The notes: a model not told the origin generated them from the letters alone. Positions 53,604 through 63,181 are shown, counted from the first letter of the stretch. The stretch is 64,000 nt of DNA from JAFGHJ01 sp964523975 (GCA_964523975.1 CAZGBM010000002.1:3801-67800); one strand, 5' to 3'. Translations and numbers: made by a program.

Positions 53604-54092
53604 TTAAATATTCAGACGCCAGATTGCAAAATTTAAGACCGAAGCAAAACTTACCCACAGTATATAAGGAATAAGCAACGCCCCTGCAACCCAGGATATC
53701 CGGAAGAAAAGTATTATCGATGCCAATATAGCTATCCAGAGAAATATAATCTCGATAAATGCGGCAAAAGGAGACTGGAGCCCGAAAAACAGAAAAGACC
53801 ATAATGTATTTAAAACGAGCTGAAAAATAAAAACAGCAACCGCTATTTTTACGTTTTTCTCATTCAATCCGGTTCTCCAGACAAGATATAAAGAAATGCC
53901 CATAAGCAAAAACAACGTTGTCCAGACGGGAGCAAATACCCAGTTGGGCGGGTTGAATGACGGTTTATTTATACCGGCGTACCAGCGGGGTATAGAAGGA
54001 GTGGTAAATAAAGAACCTACAAAACCTGCCAGCTGGCAGATAATTATACTCGAAAAAAGAAGTAAAATTTCACTTAACTTGCTTCTCTGCAT
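53604..54092 (-). CDS. TspO/MBR family membrane protein
   Basis: 162 residues with five helices and the family hallmark NKPSFNPPNWVFAPVW (about 43-58), plus W-rich helix 4 segments (LFFGLQSP, WVAGALLIPYILWV). TspO proteins bind tetrapyrroles or sterols and affect stress or porphyrin handling. GGAGG-type site precedes the ATG. Stands alone, converging with the glycosyltransferase. Confidence 0.9.
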   Translation of the reverse strand: MQRSKLSEILLLFSSIIICQLAGFVGSLFTTPSIPRWYAGINKPSFNPPNWVFAPVWTTLFLLMGISLYLVWRTGLNEKNVKIAVAVFIFQLVLNTLWSFLFFGLQSPFAAFIEIIFLWIAILASIILFFRISWVAGALLIPYILWVSFASVLNFAIWRLNI

Positions 54093-54107
54093 TTTTCCTC
54101 CTTAAAA

Positions 54108-54989
54108 TCACATTGCTATCAAATCTTTCGTAAAAGAAGAAATCAATCCTTCAATTTCCCATATACGCAGCTTCATCTCTTCTTTATGACCTAAAAGTTC
54201 ACTCATTTCTTCGTTCAAGTTACGCAGTTCATCTGAAGTAATAGTAATTGGTTGGTGCTGAAGATTGATTTTATCAAGCGGAATACCTGGAAAATTTCTC
54301 AATAATTCCGGAGTCAATATCAAAAACTCCATAGAAGTATATCCCTCTTCAGTGCTCATTATCTTAACGGGATAAAACAAATGCTCTGTTTTAAATCTGT
54401 ATTGTATTGCATCGTTGGTTTTCAATTCTTTATCCAGAGATACGACATCAAAAACGAACCAGGAGAACTTTTCTTCCAGATATTCTTCGACAACTTTCTT
54501 TAGCCCTTCAGGAATCACCGGATTCTTGACCCCTGCAGAATCAAGATAATTCTCCACCCATTTAATAAAACTGTCTTTATCTAAAACATGCGCAACGGAA
54601 ATATCATGTGCTCCTATTTTTTCATGAAAGGTAATTTCCCCCGCTACCTGGGATGAACGCTCTTTTCCTCCGTTTCTTTTATGCATTAATAAATGCTGTT
54701 CTCTGATTTTTTCGTTTATAAGTTTGGTAGCTTTCCCGAATACTTCTATGTCGCCTTTTTTTACCGCAGGTTCGGAAGGTAAAGGCAAAACCTCAAGAAC
54801 TCCTGTAGAATCAGAGGCGTTCATATCCGTAGAAAGCAGGAGTATTTCCTCCGTACCATTCCAGGCAATCATAGCTCTCTGCGTGGGTTCGAAAATTCTT
54901 ACATCGGGCTCAAAAGGAATAGAACCACGGTCCGCATAAAGCGCTGTATTTAAAAGCAAGAGAAAGATAAAATATTTCATTAATTTCAT
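54108..54989 (-). CDS. DUF2330-like secreted protein
   Basis: 293 residues with a cleavable signal peptide (about 1-19). The mature start DRGSIPFEPDVRIFEPTQRAMIAWNGTEEILLLST and LEVLPLPSEPAVKKGD are signatures of DUF2330 proteins, which are uncharacterised. A GGAGG site and a TTGACT…TACACT promoter precede the ATG. Helical C-terminus with an E-rich coil. Confidence 0.82.
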   Translation of the reverse strand: MKLMKYFIFLLLLNTALYADRGSIPFEPDVRIFEPTQRAMIAWNGTEEILLLSTDMNASDSTGVLEVLPLPSEPAVKKGDIEVFGKATKLINEKIREQHLLMHKRNGGKERSSQVAGEITFHEKIGAHDISVAHVLDKDSFIKWVENYLDSAGVKNPVIPEGLKKVVEEYLEEKFSWFVFDVVSLDKELKTNDAIQYRFKTEHLFYPVKIMSTEEGYTSMEFLILTPELLRNFPGIPLDKINLQHQPITITSDELRNLNEEMSELLGHKEEMKLRIWEIEGLISSFTKDLIAM

Positions 54990-55073
54990 TCTAACCTCCG
55001 ATAAAAAGTGTAATATTTTTCTTATGAAAAGTCAATCTTGGCGCAATCCCATTTTGAACCCTACTATAATTTA

Positions 55074-55529
55074 TTATTGTAAGTCTAAGTCCATCCATAC
55101 CATGTCGTTACCTTCGCCGATATAATTGGGGAATACCGCCGTAGGAGTAAACCCAATACTTTTATATAGTTTGGTGGATTCCCAATTCCATAGAGCAGTT
55201 TGAACTGTAATCTTTTTCATTCCTTCCGATTTACATAAATTTATTATTTTTTTTAGTAAAGAAGTCCCGATACCTTGATCTCTGTGTTTTCTAATTACAA
55301 TCAGATGTTGAATAATAGCAATTCTATCCCAATAGGGGAAAGATACAGAAACAAATCCTATAATACAGCCTTCTTTTTCTGCTACTAAAACACTGGCTTT
55401 AGGATTGTCAACGTCATTACGAAAAATAGTTTCGTTTTCATCGGGATTTAGTTCTAAATTTAATTTTAATAATTCTTTGAAATCCGAGGAGGGGTTGTAG
55501 AGGCGAATTTGTATGTCACTTTTTTTCAT
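55074..55529 (-). CDS. GNAT family N-acetyltransferase
   Basis: 151 residues. The acetyl-CoA motif is VIRKHRDQGIGTSLLKKI (about 80-97), with the LYKSIGFTP signature near the C-terminus. It acetylates an unknown amine or N-terminus. AAAGGAG precedes the ATG. It is divergent from hypF, whose promoter shares the intergenic region. Confidence 0.88.
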   Translation of the reverse strand: MKKSDIQIRLYNPSSDFKELLKLNLELNPDENETIFRNDVDNPKASVLVAEKEGCIIGFVSVSFPYWDRIAIIQHLIVIRKHRDQGIGTSLLKKIINLCKSEGMKKITVQTALWNWESTKLYKSIGFTPTAVFPNYIGEGNDMVWMDLDLQ

Positions 55530-55598
55530 TATACTTCTTTACTCCTTTGTAAAAACAATAATAGAAATTCTGTATATGTCAAGAATTTTTATCTCTTC

Positions 55599-55626
55599 TT
55601 GACTTGATAAGTATTGAACTTATCTT
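55599..55626 (+). promoter_or_regulatory. Promoter of hypF, near-leaderless
   Basis: TTGACT at 55599-55604, 16-base spacer, TATCTT at 55621-55626; the ATG at 55635 is eight bases further. Confidence 0.5.
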
Positions 55627-55634
55627 TACGAGGT

Positions 55635-57920
55635 ATGAATAAAGAGCGAAGAAAAATCGAGATAAGAGGTATAGTTCAGGGTGTAGGGTTTCGTCCCGCC
55701 GTCTTTCGCCTCGCAAAAAAACATAATCTAAAAGGGTCTGTAGGTAACGATACCATGGGAGTTGTGCTGGATATCGAGGGACTTCCTGATGAAATAGATT
55801 CTTTCCTGAAAGAACTAAAAGTGAATCCTCCTCCGCTTGCGAACATAGAAAAACTCGAATCGAAAAAACTTAATTTAAAAAATTACAAAGAATTCAAAAT
55901 AATCGAGAGCAAAGAGCAGAAAGAAAAAACGACCCTGGTTTCCCCGGATATAGCAACGTGTAAGGATTGTCAAAATGAGTTACTGGACTCTACGGACAGG
56001 AGATATTTATATCCATTCATAAACTGCACAAACTGCGGGCCACGTTTTACGATAACGAAAGAACTCCCTTACGACAGAAAAAACACAACTATGAAGAAAT
56101 TCGAAATGTGCGAACGATGCAAAAAGGAATATGAAAACCCGCAAGACCGAAGATTTCACGCACAGCCTGACGCATGCGACGTCTGCGGACCACATCTTGA
56201 ACTTTTAGACTCTAAAGGAAAGAAAATCAAAGGTAATCTGATAGAAAAAGCGATTGAATTTTTAAAAAATGGCAAAATCGTCGCGATAAAAGGGCTCGGA
56301 GGTTTTCATCTTGCCTGTAACGCAAAAGATAAAAAAGCTATCAAAACTTTAAGAGAAAGGAAAACTCGTCCGTATAAACCTTTTGCGCTTATGGCAAAAG
56401 ATACATCCGTGATAAGCAAATTCGTATATGTCTCGAAGCAGGAACAAGAGCTATTGCAAAGTCCCCGGGCTCCCATAGTCCTTCTTGAGAAAAAGAAAAC
56501 CGGGGAGCTTCCGGATAATATAGCTCCGAACAATAAATTTCTCGGCTTTATGCTGTCTTACACTCCCCTGCACATTCTTCTGTTCCAGAAGCCGGAAATT
56601 ATCGAGGTCCTCGTGATGACTTCAGGGAACAAAATAGACGAACCGCTCGCTATAGACAATGACGAAGCATTCGAAAAACTCGGAAATATTGCCGATTATT
56701 TCCTTATTCACGACAGGGATATATGGATTGGGGCAGATGATTCCATCGTGAGGATAATAGACGGCGAGCCTCTCCTTTTGAGACGCTCGAGAGGCTATGC
56801 TCCACAGCCCATTAAAAGCCCCGTTGGAAGTAAAAAAAAGATTATCGGTTTTGGTGCTCATAAACATAATACTTTCTCTATTTCCCGGGGAGATGAAATT
56901 TTCATGAGTCATTATATAGGAGAGACAGACAATCTCGAAACGATAAAAGCATTTGAGCGGGGAATCAGTCATTTTATTAATTTCTTCGATATTCCTCCCG
57001 ATATAGCAGTGGTCGATTTACATCCCGAGTACGAAGCGACAAAGTTCGGCAAGAAATGGGCAAGAGAGAACAATAAACCTTTGATAGAAGTCCAGCATCA
57101 TCACGCTCACATCGCATCCTGCCTTCTGGACAACGATATGAATGAAAAAGTAATCGGAGTGGCATGGGATGGAACCGGGTATGGAGCAGATGGAAAAATA
57201 TGGGGAGGGGAATTTTTGCTTGCCGATTTAGAAGATTACAAAAGAAAAGCTCATTTGCAGTATATTCCGCTGCCCGGCGGAGAAATGGCGGTGAAAGAAC
57301 CCTGGAGAATGGGTGCGGCATATTTGTATAAAACATTCGGTAAAGACTTTATCAAGCTTGATATAGATTTCGTAAAAAGGCTCGACAGGAAGAAATGGAC
57401 TGTCATAGAAAATATGATAGACAAAAAAGTGAATTCACCGGAGACTTCATCGATAGGAAGACTATTTGATGCGGTATCATCTATCATAGGAATAAGAGAC
57501 ACCATAACGTATCAGGGTCAGGCTGCAATCGAGCTTGAAATGATGGCGAGGGACAGCGGAGGCGAATTTTACGAATTCGAAATCCGGGAAGAAAATGGTA
57601 TTTACGTGATAAACCCCCTAACGGTTATACAATCGATAATAGAAGATATTAAAAACGAAGCCGCAGCGGATTCTATCTCTTCAAAGTTTCACTTCGGTTT
57701 AGCAGAAATGATTGTGAGGGTCTCGGGTTTATTACGGGAAGAAACTCGCATAAATAAAGTTTGTCTTTCCGGCGGCGTTTCCCAGAATATGGTTCTGAGG
57801 AAATTAACAACCGAAAGATTGGAAAGAAATGATTTTAAGGTTTACAATCACAAAAATATACCGCCGAACGACGGAGGCATTTCAGCAGGTCAGGTCGCAG
57901 TCGCAATGAAGCGTTTTTAA
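55635..57920 (+). CDS. hypF: Carbamoyltransferase HypF
   Basis: 761 residues from the ATG at 55635. Domains in order: acylphosphatase (IRGIVQGVGFRPAVF, about 10-24), two zinc fingers (CKDC…CTNCGPRF and CERC…CDVCGP, about 105-190), YrdC-like adenylation domain (about 205-380), Kae1-like domain with QHHHAHIASCLLD (about 470-482). It makes the CN ligands of NiFe-hydrogenase by adenylating carbamoyl phosphate and passing the carbamoyl to HypE. No hydrogenase or other hyp genes are in this window. Confidence 0.96.
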   Translation: MNKERRKIEIRGIVQGVGFRPAVFRLAKKHNLKGSVGNDTMGVVLDIEGLPDEIDSFLKELKVNPPPLANIEKLESKKLNLKNYKEFKIIESKEQKEKTTLVSPDIATCKDCQNELLDSTDRRYLYPFINCTNCGPRFTITKELPYDRKNTTMKKFEMCERCKKEYENPQDRRFHAQPDACDVCGPHLELLDSKGKKIKGNLIEKAIEFLKNGKIVAIKGLGGFHLACNAKDKKAIKTLRERKTRPYKPFALMAKDTSVISKFVYVSKQEQELLQSPRAPIVLLEKKKTGELPDNIAPNNKFLGFMLSYTPLHILLFQKPEIIEVLVMTSGNKIDEPLAIDNDEAFEKLGNIADYFLIHDRDIWIGADDSIVRIIDGEPLLLRRSRGYAPQPIKSPVGSKKKIIGFGAHKHNTFSISRGDEIFMSHYIGETDNLETIKAFERGISHFINFFDIPPDIAVVDLHPEYEATKFGKKWARENNKPLIEVQHHHAHIASCLLDNDMNEKVIGVAWDGTGYGADGKIWGGEFLLADLEDYKRKAHLQYIPLPGGEMAVKEPWRMGAAYLYKTFGKDFIKLDIDFVKRLDRKKWTVIENMIDKKVNSPETSSIGRLFDAVSSIIGIRDTITYQGQAAIELEMMARDSGGEFYEFEIREENGIYVINPLTVIQSIIEDIKNEAAADSISSKFHFGLAEMIVRVSGLLREETRINKVCLSGGVSQNMVLRKLTTERLERNDFKVYNHKNIPPNDGGISAGQVAVAMKRF

Positions 57921-58129
57921 ACAAAAAAAACATTTACCACAAAGAACACAAAGAGCACAAAGTTGTTTATTCTTTAGCTAACAGCTAAAGGCAAAAAGCT
58001 AAATTCTTAGTTTAACAACAAATTACACGAATATCACGAATATTTTTTAAACTTGGAACTCAAAACAATCGTCCGTTGATTAATAAGAAGATTACATATA
58101 TTATTATTCTAAATAATAAGGAGTTATAA
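57921..58129. repeat. Degenerate repeats downstream of hypF
   Basis: CACAAAG-type tandem (about 57933-57963), AGCTAAC/AGCTAAA words, and a half element AACAACAAATTACACGAATATCACGAATATT (about 58014-58044). No gene. Confidence 0.65.
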
Positions 58130-58957
58130 TTGAGGGTCTTGTACACAACAGACTTACATGGTAATGAAAGGTATTATAAATATCTGGAAGAAGTTGCTTT
58201 TCGAGAGAAGGTTGATGTGGTAATTAATGGGGGGGACCTTTATCCGGGAGTTTCAAAAGAAGGACAGAAGAACTTCCTGGATGAGTTTTTCCGTCAACAT
58301 CTTAGTTTTTTCGATACTAAAAAAATTTATTATCTTACGTTTCCCGGGAATTATGATCTTAAAGTACTGGATCCTTTGTTTGACAGCATATGCAGTGGGT
58401 TTGAGTTTGCTTTGAATCTTAATCGCAGGAAGATAAAAATTAATGAATATGATTTTATTGGAATTAATTTGGTTTCCGATTATCCGTTTCGTCTGAAAGA
58501 TAGGTGCAGAATGGATAACAAAGAGTTCGAGTTCCCACCCCAGCATGGTTCGGCAATATTTTCTTCCGAAGAGGATTTCAAGGAGATGAGTACTGAGGAG
58601 TGGTTTAAGTATGCCCGAAAACTTCCCACATTGAAGGAAGAATTAGGAAAATTGCCACAAATAGATGACCCTAAAAGGACAATTTATGTAATACATATGC
58701 CTCCTGCGAATCTGGGTCTTGATGTATGTTATGGGAATAGGAAGGCCGGTTCGGTCGCAATATATGAGTTCATAAAAGAAAAGCAACCACTTCTCACACT
58801 ACATGGTCATATCCATGAGTCACCTCAAGTTTCAGGGGTCTGGAAGGCTAAACTTGGCAGAACAACCTGCATCCAGCCAGGGCAGGAGGATAAATTGACT
58901 TATGTTACGATTAATCTTGAAGGTTCGGATTTGGATGTTTCAAGGGAAAAGGTTTGA
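58130..58957 (+). CDS. Calcineurin-like metallophosphoesterase
   Basis: 275 residues from a TTG with AAGGAG seven bases upstream. Metal-site motifs: TDLHGNERYY (about 6-15), INGGDLYPGV (about 32-41) and HGHIHESPQVSG (about 222-233). The middle motif reads FPGNYD instead of GNHD, so the usual His is replaced by Tyr, which may alter metal binding or catalysis. VIHMPPANLGLD near 189-200 is conserved. Substrate unknown. Confidence 0.8.
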   Translation: MRVLYTTDLHGNERYYKYLEEVAFREKVDVVINGGDLYPGVSKEGQKNFLDEFFRQHLSFFDTKKIYYLTFPGNYDLKVLDPLFDSICSGFEFALNLNRRKIKINEYDFIGINLVSDYPFRLKDRCRMDNKEFEFPPQHGSAIFSSEEDFKEMSTEEWFKYARKLPTLKEELGKLPQIDDPKRTIYVIHMPPANLGLDVCYGNRKAGSVAIYEFIKEKQPLLTLHGHIHESPQVSGVWKAKLGRTTCIQPGQEDKLTYVTINLEGSDLDVSREKV

Positions 58958-58969
58958 CTTTTTGTTCAA

Positions 58970-59142
58970 CAAAAAATAAAATAAAACACAGAAGTGGAAA
59001 TAGCAAATTAGTGAATTAGTTGATTGGTGAATTAGTAGGAAAATTGCTAAAAGCCAAAGGTGAAAAGCTAAGAGCTATGTAGAAACCGGTATCTGGTACC
59101 TGGTATCTGGTATCTGGTATCTAAAATTCACCACAGAGTTTT
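58970..59142. repeat. Degenerate repeat words between two genes
   Basis: GTGAATTAGTTGATTGG (about 59010-59030) and the GGTATCTGGTACC…GGTATCTGGTATCTAAA tandem (about 59090-59125), like the one at 21917-21945. The end overlaps CAGCCGTCGGCTG, a short inverted word. Confidence 0.6.
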
Positions 59143-59850
59143 TCAGCCGTCGGCTGAAAGCTGTGAGCTTTTTACTTTTTGAAGTCGTCTAAAGAACACA
59201 AACAATGCGATTGTGGCAGTCAAAGTCGCTCCTCCCATTCCTAAATTCAGAGTTAGGAAGATTAAAATTATGTTATCAAATACGTAACCTATTCCTCCTA
59301 AAACGCAAATAATCCCGTTAGATATTAATGCATATTTAATCACTTTGTTTAATCGGCTTCCTGTAAATACAGGCGCAATGAAGAAACATGATAAACTGAA
59401 AAACAAAGTCCAACCAACCAAATTTATTCCGGCAATACCCGATGTCGGGTTAGATTGAATAAATTGTTCCAGTCCGGCAATCTGTCCATTGGCAATACTC
59501 AGTCTAACCGAACTAATTTGAACAAAGTAGTGGATGCCTATGCAAGTGGCAAATATTGTCGCAAAACAAATGCTGATTCTGCTCAAGATTTTTTTGTCTT
59601 CCGGCGCATAGTCATTGATGCTGTGCAGCATTATTAAAAATGCAGGAGCAAAGAGCAACATTGTAAATTGGGCTAAATACTTAAATGACTGATTGTAGTT
59701 ATTGGAATAAGTTATAAAATCCGCAAGGTTTGTCCACTTAAAAATTGGATTTACTTTAAAGATTGCCACAAAGCAAATTGTCCAAATAACAAAAGTAGTA
59801 ATGCAAATCAAGGCTGTCCAATAGCCGAGTTTAATTGATAGTGATTTCAT
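59143..59850 (-). CDS. Multi-pass membrane protein, unknown function
   Basis: 235 residues, about six hydrophobic helices (for example YWTALICITTFVIWTICFVAIF, MLLFAPAFLIMLHSI, LVGWTLFFSLSCFFIAPVF, GGATLTATIALFVFF). No catalytic motif seen; resembles small uncharacterised membrane proteins. Promoter TTGACA-16-TACAAT at 59902-59929 and a GGAGGGG site support it. Function unknown. Confidence 0.65.
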   Translation of the reverse strand: MKSLSIKLGYWTALICITTFVIWTICFVAIFKVNPIFKWTNLADFITYSNNYNQSFKYLAQFTMLLFAPAFLIMLHSINDYAPEDKKILSRISICFATIFATCIGIHYFVQISSVRLSIANGQIAGLEQFIQSNPTSGIAGINLVGWTLFFSLSCFFIAPVFTGSRLNKVIKYALISNGIICVLGGIGYVFDNIILIFLTLNLGMGGATLTATIALFVFFRRLQKVKSSQLSADG

Positions 59851-59901
59851 TATACGTCCCCTCCTTCATTTAAATTAAAACGAAATAATTTATTTTTTTA
59901 A

Positions 59902-59929
59902 ATTGTAGATATTTAAGAAAAAATGTCAA
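59902..59929 (-). promoter_or_regulatory. Promoter of the 235-residue membrane protein
   Basis: Minus strand TTGACA (59929-59924), 16-base spacer, TACAAT (59907-59902). Confidence 0.65.
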
Positions 59930-60005
59930 GGAATTTTTTAGCCATCGGATGTTTTACTAATCAACTAATTTACCAATTGACTAATATACTGAATCGAAGA
60001 TTCTA
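59923..60005. repeat. Repeat shared with window end
   Basis: TGTCAAGGAATTTTTTAGCC… and ACTAATATACTGAATCGAAG followed by ATTCTAC-G-GGATTCA recur almost identically at 63909-63990, with a different insert between the two parts. Confidence 0.7.
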
Positions 60006-60060
60006 CGGGATTCAAAAAACAAGACCTGCCTTGATTGTTTTCCACGCAAATCTATAGTAG

Positions 60061-62853
60061 TTATTCCGCAAAAAACTTTTTCCGCAATCGAATATCCTCT
60101 GATGAGCTGCCGATTTGAACTTCAAATTCGCCCGGTTCGACAATAAAGTCATTCGATTTAATATCATAGAATGATAGTTCGGATGCAGGAAGATTAAACG
60201 AAACGGTTTTATGTTCACCCGGTTTGAGAGTGATACGTTGGAACCGTTTTAACTGGCGGATTGGCACCTTGATAGAAGCTTTTGTATCACGGACGTAAAC
60301 TTGAACGACTTCGTCACCTTTGTAGTTGCCGGTATTTCGCACAGTGCATTGAATTTTAATTGCACCGTCCTTGCTAATTTTGTCGGTACTTAATCTCAAA
60401 TCACTGTATTTGAATGTCGTATAGGAAAGCCCGTAACCGAATGGGTATAAAACGGGTTTTTCAAAATACATATAGGTTCGGCCATAATTGATAATGTCAT
60501 AATTGGCAAAGGGCGGCAGCTGATCGGTTGACGCGTAGAATGTTTCCGGGAGTTTGCCGCCCGGATTGATGTCGCCAAATAAAACATCGGCGATTGCCGT
60601 TCCGGTAGCCTGGCCGGTATACCACGCTTCAAGGATAGCAGCAGCATCTTTTTCCGTTCCTGCCAAAGCTACAGGGCCACCGTTAATGAGAACAATGACA
60701 ATGTTAGAGTTTACTTGTGCAATCTCTCGAACCAAATCTCTTTGAACTTGAGGTAATGTAATATCCATCCTGTCATTTTCTTCTTGAGAAATAAGGGGAT
60801 GTGTTCCAAGAACAAGGATAACCAGATCGCTTTCTTTCGCGATTTCTTTTGCCTTATCAAAATTTTGTTGACCGAGGTCCCACACCAATCGCGCTGTTGC
60901 GCCGAGACTATTATCGAAATATTCGAATACAATTTTATATTCTTTTCCGGCTTTTAATTCAATGTTAGCTTTGTTTGGCTTTTCACCATGTTCTGTCCAA
61001 TCTTCAAAAAACAATTGATTGTCTACATAAAGTCGAGACCCATCATCTGTTCTCGTTCCCAGAGAAAACACACGAGTTTCCGGGGGTATTATTTTACCTG
61101 TCCAACGAACCGAGAACTGGTCATTTGGCACCTCAGGTGCCGGGGATTTTTCGCCCCATCTAAAATTTATAATGGAATCGATACGAGTTAAAACAGGTTT
61201 GCCTGATAAATCCATGTTATCAAAATATTGACCAATCATTCCTGTTTTGCCGGAGTCATCGATTTTTGTAAAATATTCTGTTTCGATTGGTCTTAAAAGT
61301 CCGCCACCAACCCCGCAGCCTTCAACATAGTTGACTTTAATTCCATAACTCGATGCTTTATTTTTTATTCCCTCAAGCGGACTGATTCGGATATTGGGCC
61401 AGCCGCTATAGATACCCAGTTGGCACTCCTCCGCATTTGGTCCGATTACTGCAATCGATTTTATTTTGTTTTTGTCCAGAGGTAAAATGCCTTCATTTTT
61501 GAGGAGGACTATTGCTTTTTGAGCAGCTTCAAGAGCCAAATCACGATGGGCCTGACAGTCCAATTTTTCTTCCGGAATTGCGCGGTATGGTACCATTTCA
61601 GGAGGGTCGAATTCGCCTAATCGAAATCTTGCGGAAAGCACGCGTTTAAGTGCGCGGTCAAGGTCTTTTTCTTGAATCAATCCTCGCTCCAGAGCTTCAT
61701 GCAGATAACTACTATAATAATTACCGCAATTTAGATCACATCCTGCAAGAATGCCGCGCGCTGCTGCCTCGGTTCCCGTTTTATAAAGATGATGTCCTGA
61801 AACCATATCGTGAATGGCTCCGCAGTCGGATACAACATAACCTTCGAATCCCCATTTTTTTCGAAGAATGTCGGTCAGCAAATAATAATTGCCGCAGCAT
61901 GGCTCTTGATTTAATTCGTTATAAGCACACATAATAGAAAAAGCTTTACCCTCGACGATCGTCCGCTGGAAAGCCGGCATATAATATTCCCATAAACTGC
62001 GCATATCCACATCGGATGAACCCGAGTGGCGGCGCATTTCTTCATTGTTGGCAATAAAATGTTTTGGAGTCGAGACTGTTTTAAGATAAAGAGGATGGTC
62101 TCCCTGCATACCTGTTACAAACGCGACAGCCATTCGCGAAAGCAGATAAGGGTCTTCACTGTAGGATTCTTCATTTCTTCCCCAGCGTGGATCACGTGCA
62201 ATGTTGACGGTCGGGCTCCAGTACGTAAGGCCTTTTCCTTCGATATTGTTTTTAACACGAGCTTCATCGGAGATAGCTGTTGCTACTCGACAAACAAGCT
62301 CAGGGTCCCAGGTCGAACCTAAAGCGACTACTTGAGGAAAAGAAGTTGTACCTACAGCTAAGACTCCATGCAAAGCTTCGTTCCAGTAATTATACCCGGA
62401 AACACCGAGACGGGGAATAGCATCTGAACGACTTATTAGTTGACCTGTCTTTTCGTCAACCGTCATCAAGTCGACAAGATCTGAAAGCCTTTGAATGTAA
62501 GAATTTGGTTTGAACACATTCATTATGACGGTATCGCTTACTTTTTCATTGCCGGATTCCGTGGCAGTTAGTGTTAACAGATAATAACCCGGTCGGGGAA
62601 ATGTTACTTTCGTCGTAGGATTTGATACATTATGAAAAAGAACTTTAAGATTCGCGGGACACGTCCACTGGACACCTATATTCTTTGGGTAAACACTTCC
62701 CTTAAGTTGAATTGTTTGAGTCTTTTCCCAGTTTACAAATTGGTTAGTTCCAGCATCGATTTTAATTTCATGAGACTCCGAAACGATAAGTAAAGGCATA
62801 AAAAGTGAAATTAAAACTATTCTAATCAAGTATTTTACAGGAATTTGTTTCAT
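60061..62853 (-). CDS. Secreted glycoside hydrolase family 3 with PA14 domain
   Basis: 930 residues from the ATG at 62853 (GGAGG five bases upstream). A signal peptide (about 1-25), an Ig/PKD-like domain (about 28-115), the GH3 catalytic barrel (about 120-430) with nucleophile Asp in VVSDCGAIHD, the second GH3 domain, interrupted by a PA14 domain (about 540-655), and a C-terminal fibronectin-III-like domain (about 830-925). It hydrolyses beta-glucosides, xylosides or similar, probably in the periplasm or outside. A consensus promoter lies at 62888-62916. Confidence 0.93.
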   Translation of the reverse strand: MKQIPVKYLIRIVLISLFMPLLIVSESHEIKIDAGTNQFVNWEKTQTIQLKGSVYPKNIGVQWTCPANLKVLFHNVSNPTTKVTFPRPGYYLLTLTATESGNEKVSDTVIMNVFKPNSYIQRLSDLVDLMTVDEKTGQLISRSDAIPRLGVSGYNYWNEALHGVLAVGTTSFPQVVALGSTWDPELVCRVATAISDEARVKNNIEGKGLTYWSPTVNIARDPRWGRNEESYSEDPYLLSRMAVAFVTGMQGDHPLYLKTVSTPKHFIANNEEMRRHSGSSDVDMRSLWEYYMPAFQRTIVEGKAFSIMCAYNELNQEPCCGNYYLLTDILRKKWGFEGYVVSDCGAIHDMVSGHHLYKTGTEAAARGILAGCDLNCGNYYSSYLHEALERGLIQEKDLDRALKRVLSARFRLGEFDPPEMVPYRAIPEEKLDCQAHRDLALEAAQKAIVLLKNEGILPLDKNKIKSIAVIGPNAEECQLGIYSGWPNIRISPLEGIKNKASSYGIKVNYVEGCGVGGGLLRPIETEYFTKIDDSGKTGMIGQYFDNMDLSGKPVLTRIDSIINFRWGEKSPAPEVPNDQFSVRWTGKIIPPETRVFSLGTRTDDGSRLYVDNQLFFEDWTEHGEKPNKANIELKAGKEYKIVFEYFDNSLGATARLVWDLGQQNFDKAKEIAKESDLVILVLGTHPLISQEENDRMDITLPQVQRDLVREIAQVNSNIVIVLINGGPVALAGTEKDAAAILEAWYTGQATGTAIADVLFGDINPGGKLPETFYASTDQLPPFANYDIINYGRTYMYFEKPVLYPFGYGLSYTTFKYSDLRLSTDKISKDGAIKIQCTVRNTGNYKGDEVVQVYVRDTKASIKVPIRQLKRFQRITLKPGEHKTVSFNLPASELSFYDIKSNDFIVEPGEFEVQIGSSSEDIRLRKKFFAE

Positions 62854-63181
62854 CACATCCTCCGTTTTTTTCACCTAATTTTATGAAATAATATGAGAAA
62901 AAGGAATAAATGTCAAGATTGGGATTTTACCGCAGAGGCGCAAAGAGCGCAGAGAAGAATTGAGTTTTTGTTTGACCAAATCCTAAATCCCATATCCCAA
63001 CCCCCAGTATTACCACAGATTACACAGATTAACACAAGATTTTTATCTCACCGCAAAGATGCTAAGGACGCAGAGAGAACAACAATTTAGTTAACCACGA
63101 AACATACGAAATACACTAAATTTTTATTGTAATTAAAAAACTAAAACCGAAGGCCTAACACCTAAGGACCCTTTTCACATT
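62854..63181. other. 328-base spacer upstream of the GH3 gene with repeats
   Basis: Contains the GH3 promoter and repeat words: CGCAGAGGCGCAAAGAGCGC (about 62931-62950), CACAGATTACACAGATTAACAC (about 63013-63034, shown in words), CGCAAAGATGCTAAGGACGC (about 63052-63071) and a CCACGAAACATACGAAATAC word. No gene. Confidence 0.65.
62888..62916 (-). promoter_or_regulatory. Promoter of the GH3 gene
   Basis: Minus strand TTGACA (62916-62911), 17-base spacer, TATTAT (62893-62888). Confidence 0.7.

Noticed and set aside
58959..58976. TTTTTGTTCAACAAAAA hairpin after the metallophosphoesterase gene considered as a terminator
   Set aside because: The stem is almost entirely A-T with only two G-C pairs and would be weak.
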